This document shows, piece by piece, positions 9,669 through 18,307 of a DNA stretch of 25,000 nt. The stretch lies in assembly GCA_019918135.1 (NCBI GenBank), contig WBZZ01000072.1, forward strand, positions 87,501-112,500. Direction: 5' to 3'. Made by a program: the position numbers and the translations under genes. Under the pieces are notes generated by a model. That model was given only the letters and a program-made list of their open reading frames with translations. It ran no database searches and was not told where the DNA came from. Position 1 is the stretch's first letter; every line of letters begins with the position of its first letter. Source of the DNA: Paulinella micropora. Lineage: Eukaryota > Cercozoa > Imbricatea > Euglyphida > Paulinellidae.

Positions 9669-10761
9669 GATCAAGGGGGAATACAGCACCACGTTGCTTG
9701 TATTTTTAATAATAGTACATTTGTTCTTAACATACTGCCGAAAAAAAAAGAGAGAGATTGACTCGGGGGAAGGAGTTCAAAATTTACAAGAACGGCTAGA
9801 GAATCCGCTTTGACGTGCCGTATGAAGATATATCTATCGTATTTTAGCGTCTATCCGTGGGTCGATGCGCTGTGTGGCATGACTCCATAGCGCCAGAAAG
9901 AAATCAGAATTGTATGACGAAAATGCTATTTCCGTCATAAAATCTGGAGGGGGTACTGCAGGCATCACCACCCGGATAGCAGGTAAAAAGTACCTTTTCC
10001 TGGTGTCAGGTGCACCAGCCTGTTTTTCAGTATTATTTGTCCGGATTGGACCTGATGCCATTTTATTCCTGGTTTGTTGCCGCTTTCCTTTTCGGCTTCA
10101 CTGAGCTAATACAACGAGACATCATTCTTATTCTTGAGGACTGTGTTTGGTTGTATTATCGACTTTTTCTTGAGCTATCGCTGGGGGCATTACAAATTAT
10201 ATTATTACAGTATTAATAATAAGCTTGAAGAAAAATTATGTATACTTAAAGACAAATAATATACTTTTTCAAGCCGGCACCCCGAATCCAGGATAATTTA
10301 AGAAATTACAGTTGAGTGAGGTTTCGTAACCGCGGGCCCCTGGTCTTTCCCAACTATAAATTATTAAAACATAGTAACCAAATACAGCTTTGCTCCCTTC
10401 GGCTTCCCTCCTTCGCTAAGTTTGAAGGCACCTAGCCTCACACTCAACCAACTCCAACACCCAAGCTTTGTACTGGCGACCGTCCCTTCGACAGCAAAGG
10501 CCCAAGAAAGTTGAGGCCCCGTAACCCACTGTTTCGTCCAACTATTAATATAACTTATTATAGTAGTAATAGCAGGACAGCAAATCTTTTTATAGTCAAC
10601 TCCGCCGGGCGGCCACCCGCCCAGAGTGTTTGACTGTGCGCTCATGTGAATATCACTATCAAATAAAAACTAAAACGATATGAAAAACACTCTATCCGGC
10701 AAAATCACTGATGTTATTTTGTTTCGGCAGTCCTTACTAATGCTATTCCTGGGCGAGGCAG
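9669..10761. other. intergenic stretch, no supported gene
   Basis: AT-rich DNA with several short frames on both strands. None has a recognisable motif or start context except the modest minus-strand frame listed separately (10364-10645). There are no tRNA-like A/B boxes and no clear terminal inverted repeats. Confidence 0.4.
10364..10645 (-). CDS. small open frame of unknown nature
   Basis: A 93-codon ATG-initiated frame with a balanced composition (Trp, Cys, Gly, Ser rich), unlike the surrounding AT-rich DNA. The segment is locally richer in G+C and includes a small self-complementary GC stretch near 10605-10620. I do not recognise a domain. It may be a piece of structured RNA or of a dispersed repeat that happens to be open rather than a protein gene. 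Confidence 0.15.
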   Translation of the reverse strand: MSAQSNTLGGWPPGGVDYKKICCPAITTIISYINSWTKQWVTGPQLSWAFAVEGTVASTKLGCWSWLSVRLGAFKLSEGGKPKGAKLYLVTMF

Positions 10762-10979
10762 TACATACACATACATACATACATACATACATACATACAT
10801 GCATGCATACATACATGCATACATACATACATACATACATGCATTCATGTACACGCATGCATGGATGAATGCATGCATGCATGCATGCATACATACATAC
10901 ATACATTAAATACATTACATACATACATTACATACATACATTACATACATACATTACATACATACATTACATACATACA

Positions 10980-11024
<45 letters not shown>

Positions 11025-11134
11025 CATACATACATACATACTTACATACATACACGCATACATAAATAAATACATACATACATACATACATACATACAAA
11101 CATACATACATACATACATACATAAATACATAAA

Positions 11135-11166
<32 letters not shown>

Positions 11167-11246
11167 CATACATAAATACATATATACATACATACATACA
11201 TACATACATACATACATACATACATGCATGCATGCATACATACACT
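10762..11246. repeat. (CATA)n tetranucleotide array, about 480 bases
   Basis: Tandem CATA/TACA units with interspersed GCAT and ATTA variants, for example several copies of a 13-base CATACATTACATA-type unit near 10908-10990. Every long frame here, on both strands (Tyr-Ile-His or Met-Tyr-Val-Cys repeats), is produced by the repeat and is not a gene. It ends just downstream of the stop codon of the minus-strand TPR gene. Confidence 0.97.
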
Positions 11247-11347
11247 ATATATTCTATCGCAGGGCTAACCGTGCCCTAGCTTGTCCTTGTGGCGCAATGG
11301 AAGGTACTCCTGGTAAGTCAAGCTGCACGTGGACGACTCGTAGCGCG

Positions 11348-12012
11348 TCATCTCTTTGCTTCCTGAGCCCTGCGTTTCAGAGCCTCGGCCTCCACCTTGC
11401 CCTGCTGCTCCAGAAACCTGACCAGGTTCTTGACAGAAGCCAACGTGTCCGGGTGCTCGGCCCCGAGCGTCTTCTCTCTTCCTTGCAGAGCCCTGCGGAA
11501 CAGAGGCTCGGCCTCCGCCAGCTTGCCCTGCTTCTCCAGCAACACGCCCAGGTTGTTGACCGAAGTCAACGTGGACTGGTGCTCGGGCCCGAGCGTCTTC
11601 TCCATTGCTTGCAGAGCCCTGCGGTACAGAGGCTCGGCCTCCGCCAGCTTGCCCTGCTGCTACAGCAACACGCCCAGGTTGCTGAACGAAATCAACGTGT
11701 CCGGGTGCTCGGCCCCGAGCGTCTTCTCCTGTCCTTCCAGAGCCCTGCGGTACAGAGGCTCGGCCTCCGCCAGCTTGCTCTGGTGATACAGCAAAAAGCC
11801 CAGGTTGTTGACCGACGTCAAAGTATCCGGGTGCTCGGGCCCGAGCGTCTTCTCCTGTCCTTGCAGTGCCGTGCGGTACAGAGGCTCTGCCACCGCCAGC
11901 TTGCCCTGGTGATACAGCAAGCCGGCAAGGTTGTTGACCGAAGTCAAGTGAACGGGTGCTCGGCCCCGAGCGTCTTCTCGTTCGCTTCCAAAGCACGCCG
12001 AAGAACCTCCTC
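11348..12012 (-). repeat. TPR array encoded by 126-base tandem units
   Basis: The unit is about 42 codons with the pattern LTSVNNLGVLL-x-x-QGKLAEAEPLY...EKTLG-x-EHPDT. Five full or nearly full units are visible, with a first divergent one and a last truncated one, and they are very similar to one another at DNA level. Unit 4 has TAG where other units have a Tyr or Glu codon. The boundary of unit 1 and unit 2 lacks one T compared with its sisters (ACTTGAC for ACTTTGAC). Such repeats expand and contract easily. Confidence 0.85.
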
Positions 12013-12255
12013 CGCTCCCTTGAGGTCGCCCAGGTCTTGAAGCAGTCTGCCCACGCCACCCATGAGCAACAAAGTGGCTTCGTCTGTTTGGCCTTCCCTC
12101 GCCTTGAGCGCGTCGCGACCCGCCTGCACTACCCAGGCCCGCATCTCAGCCAGCACGGCCTTGTTCAGCTCGTGCGCCCCGCCTTCCATCCCTTCCACTA
12201 AGGCCAAGATTTTCTCTTGGTCCTCCTTCTTTCCCACCTCCGCCTTCTTGACATC

Positions 12256-12641
12256 GATTCTGGAGAGTGAGCCCAGGATAGAATGACTTCCACAAGCGCG
12301 TGTTCAAAATCCGTAACCTCCGTGGGAGAAAGACATATTTCAAACGAGGCTTTGGTAAGTCGCGTGCAGAATATCTCCCACAGACACCATGAGCGAGTCA
12401 GGGGCACAGGGTTCCTCCAGGGGGAGAGAATCAGTACCGTTCGGCCAATCGTCCGGACGTTCTCCCGAGACGCCTCGAACCAGAAGTCCGGATCCACCGT
12501 GGAGGTCTGGTGCTGGTTCACTGTGAATATGTCAAATCACAGAAAAGTCTGACTTCTCACGTTGTCTTTATCGGGCCAGTGAGCAGCGATAGCCTCCACC
12601 AATTGCTTGAATGTGTATTTCCACGCGTGGGAAAGAAATAC
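12256..12641 (-). pseudogene. TIR-like SHAW domain of the TPR protein
   Basis: Reading from VFLSHAWKY (12641-12615) the frame passes a TGA at 12539, then FDIFTVNQHQ, a helix, VLILSPW and SWCLWEIFCT (about 12393-12360), then changes frame near 12280 into a segment with LSRIDVKKAE. From family knowledge this order is conserved in TPR proteins of algae and oomycetes. The TGA is where those proteins have Trp (W before FD). The strand-helix order and the Trp-Cys-x-x-Glu end resemble TIR domains, where that Glu is the NADase residue. TIR homology is inferred, not proven. Confidence 0.55.
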
Positions 12642-13076
12642 AGTGGCGGTCGCCACGCCGGCGCGGTCTTGCGGGTCCTGCGACCGGGCCAGCAGCTCCA
12701 CGTAGGAGCATTTCTGGTCCGCGGTAGCGGGCTTGACCAGATCGCGCACCACGTCGTCGGTGGTGGCGCCCGCAGCCAGGCCCGCGGCCTCCCAGCGCTG
12801 GTATGTGGCCAGCAGCAGCGACACCGACACACCGCGCCTCGGGATCGGGGAGTTAGGCAATCCGCACATACCACATGCGGAGACGTCGCAGACGTTCAAG
12901 TAGGTGCACTGAACGCAAGCCCACTGCTCGATCTCGGCCTGTCCTTCATCGACCTGCTGCCCTTTTGCCTCCCCAGCCCGACACAGCAAAGACAACTTCT
13001 TAGCCTCCGCCGTCTCCTCGTCCTCCTCCTCGTCCTTCTGCTCCTCCATCGTTTCTACCGCGGTCTGCTTTGTGTC
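12642..13076 (-). pseudogene. exon with RanBP2-type zinc finger preceding the SHAW domain
   Basis: A complete finger is encoded at 12923-12864: W-A-C-x2-C-T-Y-x2-N, then C-x2-C ten residues after the second Cys. It is preceded by an acidic Glu/Asp/Lys-rich stretch and followed by an Ala-rich helical segment leading to VFLSHAW. On the minus strand a pyrimidine/TG-rich stretch and AG at 13078-13077 make a good splice acceptor before 13076. A Met at 13049 could otherwise start this part. The frame upstream of 13076 is CA/CATA repeat and clearly not coding. Confidence 0.6.
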
Positions 13077-13570
13077 CTGCACGCATACATGCATGGGAAC
13101 ACAACCACGGACGCACAACACACACACGCACAATAGACACACATATATGCATACAGACATATGCATACATACATACATACATACATACATGCAACTATAT
13201 AATTGGTGCAAAGATACGCATGCCAATAGCTGCACTGAACGCAAGCCCACTGTTCGACCTTGAACAAACATGAACACACGCAGGGAAACAAAAACACAAA
13301 CACGGATACACAAACAAACACACACACACACACACACACACACGCCGCACGCACACAGACACATACACATACATATTTTTCCATAAAACCATATCAAGGG
13401 TGCAAAGACACGTATGCCGATCACACCAACATCAACACAAAAACATACACATGCACATGGAACGCATGAGCATAGCAACCAAAATACACGCACAATGTCC
13501 ACACATAGTTTTCATACACACAGAAGAAAATCAGACACAGCTTCACTTTCAACCAGATACGTATATCAAT
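13077..13570 (-). other. presumed intron with CA/CATA repeats and zinc-finger exon remnants
   Basis: Contains (CATA)n near 13160-13192 and (CA)n near 13317-13343. It also holds a fragment at about 13260-13222 that repeats the start of the zinc-finger exon (EQWACVQCSYW, with over 20 identical bases) but lacks the second Cys pair. Two further short blocks, GGTGCAAAGA-type sequence near 13206-13224 and 13398-13418, are near copies of each other. This looks like tandemly duplicated exon-intron units in decay. Confidence 0.45.
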
Positions 13571-13894
13571 CGCACTCGAGGTCGGGGGAAAGACCACAGG
13601 CCCGACAGCAGCCGCGGCCACGCCCGGTGCCAGCGCGGCGGCAGGCTTGGGTGATAAGCACACGTCACATGCGGCGGCGCTGCTGCCATTCAAATACGTG
13701 CACTGTAGGCAAGCCCACTGCTCGCCATTAGAGGCTGCGCTACCCACTTCCGATGTCTCAGCGGTGCTCGACGCCGGGGCTGCGGCAGGCTTGGGCGATG
13801 TGCACATGTCACACACCAAGGCGTTGGGGCCGTTCAAGAAGGTGCACTCATTGGCCTTGTACGGCTCCTGTCGCGCTCCCTCTTGCTCCTCCAT
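13570..13894 (-). pseudogene. 5' exon with two RanBP2-type zinc fingers
   Basis: The first Met is at 13894, or the exon may begin at a splice acceptor: an eight-T tract and CAG lie directly upstream on the minus strand. Finger 1 (about 13861-13802) has the Tyr/Thr/Asn framework and the last three Cys, but Ala replaces the first Cys, so it is degenerate. Finger 2 (13717-13658) is complete: W-A-C-x2-C-T-Y-L-N ... C-D-V-C. Ala/Ser/Pro-rich linkers separate them. The exon end is not fixed; a GTATCT donor-like site near 13562 is the best candidate. Confidence 0.6.
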
Positions 13895-13956
13895 CCTGTC
13901 GCGAAAAAAATGATGCAAGTTACCTTGATGCGGATGATAGCTTATGAAATCGAGCG

Positions 13957-14140
13957 CAAGAAAGGAAGAAGGTGGAAAGAGGAAGGAGGAAGAAGGGAGA
14001 AAGAAGGAAGGAAGGAAAGAAGAAAGGAAGGAAGGAAGGAAGGAAGGAAAAGAAGGAGGAAGGACGAAGGAGGAAGGATGAAGCAGGAAGGAAGGAGGAA
14101 GGAGGAAGGAGGAAGCAAGAAGCAGGAAGCAGGAGGGCAC
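13957..14140 (+). repeat. (GGAA/GGA)n purine-rich low-complexity tract
   Basis: Almost pure A/G on the plus strand with GGAAG, AGGAAGG and GAAGCAG units. The Arg/Lys/Glu or Ser/Phe-rich open frames over it are repeat artefacts. Confidence 0.9.
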
Positions 14141-14151
14141 AATGCACGGTG

Positions 14152-14610
14152 GCAGCAGCAAGAACGAACATTTTGTGTAACACTCGTTGACAAAGCAATA
14201 TCTGTATGCATCACAGATATAGAAACATACAGTCACTTCAGACGGGGGATTCTTTTGTATCTTGACGAGATCTTTGACGCATTTTCTTTGATTTGTTTTA
14301 CTTGTGTGTATTAGGTGTATTGATTGGAGGTGGCACGCTGTTAAGAAAGGTGCTAAAAAAAGGTGTTCTAAAATCACGAGCTATCACGGAGGAGGAAGCA
14401 GGAAGCAGGAAACAGAAAGCAAGAAGCCAGCGAAGCAGAAACAGGAAGCAGGAAGCAGGAAGCAGGAAGCAGGAAGCAGGCGCAAGGCACCGCAGCAGCA
14501 GCAAGAACGAAAATTTTGTGTAACACACGTTGACAAAGACTGGGGATTCTTTTGTATCTTGACGCATGTTCTTTGGTGTGTTTTTGTGGTGTACAAGGTG
14601 TGATAGGGGC
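14152..14610 (+). repeat. imperfect tandem duplication, two units
   Basis: Unit 1 (about 14152-14295) and unit 2 (about 14495-14610) share the block from GCAGCAGCAAGAACGA through the GTTGACAAAG segment, and then GGGGATTCTTTTGTATCTTG. Each unit is preceded by a GGAAGCA-rich tract. Unit 1 carries about 48 additional bases (14196-14243), which contain a perfect 8-base inverted repeat. Neither unit has a convincing coding frame. Confidence 0.8.
14387..14486 (+). repeat. (GGAAGCA)n low-complexity tract
   Basis: Repeated AGGAAGC/AGAAGCA units precede the second duplication unit, mirroring the tract before the first unit. Confidence 0.85.
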
Positions 14611-14617
14611 ACGGAAA

Positions 14618-14690
14618 GTGTTGTGTTACACTCTGTTCACATAAACACTATTTTGCTACCCTCTTCCTATGCTTGCATTCCCCTCCAGGT
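14618..14690 (+). repeat. 73-base direct repeat, left copy
   Basis: Identical by eye to 16877-16949, starting GTGTTGTGTTACACTCTG and ending CCCCTCCAGGT. Flanking sequences on both sides differ. The copies lie about 2.26 kb apart in the same orientation. Confidence 0.93.
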
Positions 14691-16876
14691 TCGTCCTTAT
14701 TAGGGAACAACCTGGTTTGGGGTTTCTATTTGCTACTCTACCACTGCCACTGCCTAGATTCTGCCTATTTCTATTCTATCTAGACTCGAAATAAATTCAC
14801 AACGGATACACCCAATAACTAGAATAACCATGTTTCATACTTAATAATACACATCGAACCATATGCAAATGTCACCACACATATATACAGAGTACAACGG
14901 GTATTCCTGGTGTCTTCCAGTTGTGTCACACTCACGAGATAAACAGAATAAGACGATAAAACATATTCAGGTAGGTCCGACGTTCGATCACATGATACAA
15001 CACGATCTACCCTACTCCTAACACAACCCACCAAGGCAAGAAGTCATACAACGCAAGGGAGCAACCCATACATTGTATCAAGTATAAACACGTACAGCAT
15101 ACAACATACATCCCTCACAACACTCCGGATGAGACTGCAAAACTCACCAACGCATGCACACGTTAGTTAAGCAACACAGAATGAGTGTCATATAGCCCAG
15201 CTCCTACCTAAACGAATAACCAACACGCTGTCAACCTCATTCAAAATGATATCATCACATAATGCAAACGACATGACGTAACCACAGTACAATCAGCCCA
15301 TGATGACCATCACAATCTAAGTATGCACAACAACCACCAGACACTCAGTCAAGACATAACACTCCCGCAACATCTCAATGAACAACCACACATTACCCAC
15401 ACTGAAAATGACTAAATATATGAAGTAGACGAATCAATACATCCACAGCACTACTTCGCGTTAAGTCATCGATCAATACGCATAACGTGTGCAACACAGA
15501 GTAACACACACTCGCAAGGAACGCATAAGGGAATTGTACTAACTTCCTTCACAACACATCCAAATCCACATAATTCAACCCACAGTAGCACCCGACACTA
15601 ACAACATCCGCTCAGCTTATAAAGGCACTTCCCATACAGATACGATCGTCACCTTCCCAAACCCACTCCCACTCAACACAATAAAACCAACCGTACACAA
15701 CTATATGACTTCAAACTCACACGCTGCTAGTAATCATTCATAATACAGACACTTCAATCCCTGTCATAACACATTAAGCTTCCACAATACACACTCTCAT
15801 AGGTAACATCTCGGCCACGTGTCAATGGTGGAAGCTTGGAGTTGAGACTGCGTCCACACAGACAGGTATAGCACTGCTTTATCTGACCCCCCTATGCAAC
15901 CTGTCTATGTGCAGGGCCCTTCAAAGTGTTCAGACACACAAATACATTGAGTATGAATTATTGAACCGCCTTTCCTGATGCGTAGCCAGGTATTAGTAAA
16001 GTAATACAAATAATAGCGGCAAAAATAATTTGTAATTAATAATAGTTAAAATAATGACAAAAATCATCACACCAAAGCAGTATCGTCACGAAATCATATT
16101 AATCATTGCTTCAAACATTCACAAATTATCCAAATTAAGAATCGAAACCACCCCCCAGGGTCAAAAACTCATACCCATCATAAAATCTGTACCTTGTTCC
16201 AAATTTTTCCACTACTTCCTCTATCCTTATTTTCGACGCAACGCCAGTCGTCATGCAACACAATTCTTATAGATACTCCAACCCGCACCCTTCTCCTTTC
16301 TTTTCGCATAATACATGAATCAGCACATTCTCCCAATAAAATTTTTCATCCCGCGCAGCAACTTGCAACAAATCACTGTATTATTAGATCCCATATTATA
16401 TCTATGTATCATTTCCTCCCCCACAGATCCGCCCGTCCCGTATCACACTTACAAGTAATCAAGTTACACTACAAAACTTTATTGCTTAACTAAAGGGTGG
16501 GTGGGTGGGGATGAAAAGTTCCAAAAACAAGAATCTCTCTTTTTGTGTTCGAGGAACTTGCGAAAGTGACGAGAACACTAGGTACATAAAGTCACATATT
16601 TTATTACTTGCGCGACACATGTCGCAACTTTTTCTAGTTGTTCTTGTAGCATCCTTTAGTTCTGATACCTTCAAATGGCTAGAAATGAGCTAATTCCAGA
16701 AATTCGTAATTTGATTTTAGGCCTGATGGGCCAAATTAGACCAAAACTTGTAATGTAAATGGCAATCATTCATAGTCAGTCCTACCATATCAAACATGTT
16801 TGTAGAAACGGCTTCAAATGCCGAAATTCAGGCATTTTCAATGTTCCGGCTTTTTTCGTCTGACGTCGCAAAATAG
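14691..16876. other. 2.2 kb gene-free segment enclosed by the 73-base repeats
   Basis: No supported gene, RNA or transposase domain. From about 14815 to 16480 the plus strand is visibly depleted in G and rich in A and C, then the bias disappears. One imperfect hairpin at 15857-15911 (CACAGACAGGT pairing with ACCTGTCTATGTG, two-base bulge) and one short GCGACA/TGTCGC palindrome at 16612-16625 are the only structures noticed. Confidence 0.6.
15857..15911. repeat. imperfect hairpin
   Basis: Arms 15857-15867 and 15899-15911 are complementary apart from a two-base bulge, with about 31 bases between them. It is isolated and its role is unknown. Confidence 0.5.
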
Positions 16877-16949
16877 GTGTTGTGTTACACTCTGTTCACA
16901 TAAACACTATTTTGCTACCCTCTTCCTATGCTTGCATTCCCCTCCAGGT
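16877..16949 (+). repeat. 73-base direct repeat, right copy
   Basis: Second copy of the repeat at 14618-14690. It lies about 100 bases beyond the stop codon of the tyrosine recombinase (minus strand). That is where a DIRS-order element carries its 3' terminal repeats, so it may belong to that element. Confidence 0.93.
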
Positions 16950-17048
16950 CAAAGGTAAGAAAGGCACCGAAGCATAAACAGTGAGAACAATTTTATTGAT
17001 TAGAACTTATACAACGTCTTAGTCACAGCAAGCTTCTCAGTAAATGAA

Positions 17049-17991
17049 TCATATATATATATATAGAAACGCAGAGTCAGATTTCCATCTGCCATGTCTT
17101 TTCAACAGCCTCATTTCTATACCCGCCCTCGCAGCAGCAGTGCAGCCCCCCTTCCGTAAGGAATGAGTGCCGTACGGCGTGGGGTCCACCCCGATCCTCT
17201 GTAGCCACGCGTTCATAGTGTGGTTGACAGAGTTAGGTGACAGGTGGCTGGGGCCCACGCGCGACTGCGTCGGCAGCGCTGGAAATAAAGGCGCTTGTGG
17301 GTCATGCTTGTACATGTGGTTTTCGAACCATAACGTCATCCATACAATTGCACACAAAGGCGACTTTCTATCGCCGCTAATCACAATATTATCACCTAAC
17401 CTATACTGGTCTGTCTTACTTTTCTCGACATAAATAAACAATACCCAATCCCCTTCATACTCCTCCACCCACACATCTTGAACGCATAACGCCACTGCCT
17501 CCTCACGGCTTAGGAAGCCAAGGAACATAATCCATGATCATAGTCATATCTCTCAAATCACATCAACTGGTAGGATCCATCACGGTAATAAAGCGAAGTA
17601 ACATGAAAGTAGGGATAGGAATTTTGCCTGCTGGTGGCCGAACCAACCTAAGCACATACTTCCTAACCTCATGCACCAGCTTGGTGTGAATTGGGTTGGT
17701 AACAGAATCAGTCATCACATATTGACTAGAGATGGCCGACAACTTGTACTTAATGGTGTTCTGAGCATAATGCACGTGCAACAGTAGGTAGATGCAGTAT
17801 GCCGCAACCTGTTCAGGTCTCGCGGGGAACGCAGGTAGGCTCATAGTTGCATTCCACTTTTCCCAATCACGTATTGCATATGCGTATCCCCTCGCTATGT
17901 TACGCGGCTTCGCCGCTTGTACAAAGGCTCGACAGAAGACTTCAAGTCCTTCCAATATTAATTTCTCTTGACCGCCACGGTTGTCCACCAT
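17049..17991 (-). pseudogene. tyrosine recombinase (DIRS-type), two frames
   Basis: The core-binding N-terminal half is read from ATG 17991 to a TGA at 17563. The catalytic half is read in another frame from about 17540 to TGA at 17049. In the catalytic half (from 17528) the residues are Arg8 (SREEAVAL), Lys near 36-38, His122-x-x-Arg125 (THSLRKGG), His145 and Trp148 (RHGRWKSD), and Tyr156. This is the R-K-HxxR-H/W-Y set of site-specific recombinases, which would join the circular cDNA to the target. The Tyr codon lies within a (TA)n run that also supplies the last residues, so the natural C-terminus may have been replaced. Confidence 0.8.
17051..17065. repeat. short (TA)n run at the recombinase 3' end
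   Basis: Fifteen bases of alternating A/T overlap the last codons of the recombinase frame, including the presumed catalytic Tyr codon. Confidence 0.85.
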
Positions 17992-18071
17992 AATATCTCC
18001 TTACACCCCCGCCCTTCTGCGATATATATATCTACACACGTCATAACATCCTTGTAATAAAGTGATTAATA

Positions 18072-18275
18072 TTACTTCAACAGCCACAAATAAACATCAA
18101 AATATATCGCAAACCATCCATTGCTACCTAGCACATTTCTGAAGTCGAATGGATCAGCTGTCATAGACCACGTAGGACGCTTCACGTACATAGGATGTCT
18201 ACTCCAGATAGGTTGCAAGGTGTACTCAGCTGGTGGTAGATCAATCACTTTTCTTCTATAGTCCACCACATACAC
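18072..18275 (-). pseudogene. DIRS polyprotein fragment between RNase H and recombinase
   Basis: A frame with a Trp, Tyr, Asp and Pro-rich sequence (for example RPTWSMTADPFDF) that ends about 80 bases before the recombinase ATG. It has the lower GC content of the DIRS element and begins where the GC-rich insert ends. It is best explained as the part of the RT-RNase H protein cut off by the insertion, but I recognise no domain. Confidence 0.4.
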
Positions 18276-18307
18276 CTACCACGTGCGCGCCGGCCACACA
18301 GGTAGAA

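Larger units (their letters stand above)
11348..13894 (-). pseudogene. RanBP2 zinc finger - TIR-like SHAW domain - TPR protein (disrupted)
   Basis: A multi-exon gene on the minus strand. In protein order: two to three RanBP2-type zinc fingers, a domain beginning VFLSHAWKY and ending WCLWEI, a helical linker, and five to six 42-residue TPRs of the kinesin-light-chain/nephrocystin type. The natural stop appears to be TGA at 11350-11348. Disruptions are an in-frame TGA at 12539-12537, a frameshift near 12280, a one-base deletion near 11946 and an in-frame TAG near 11659. RanBP2 fingers bind ubiquitin or RNA, and TPRs bind proteins. The middle domain has the order of motifs of a TIR fold. A sensor or signalling role is inference. 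Whether the gene is dead or the read carries errors cannot be decided here. Confidence 0.7.

Noticed and set aside
10670..11245. Open frames with Met-Tyr-Val-Cys or Tyr-Ile-His-Thr repeats
   Set aside because: Produced entirely by the CATA tetranucleotide array, which lacks stops in several frames.
10762..11246. CRISPR-like array
   Set aside because: Units are 4 to 13 bases with no unique spacers; it is a microsatellite in a eukaryotic setting.
13920..14523. Open frames over the purine-rich tracts (both strands)
   Set aside because: Low-complexity Arg/Lys/Glu or Ser/Phe/Leu products of GGAA repeats; they do not extend the zinc-finger exon.
14691..16876. A DNA transposon between the 73-base repeats
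   Set aside because: The repeats are direct, not inverted, and no transposase-like frame exists in between.
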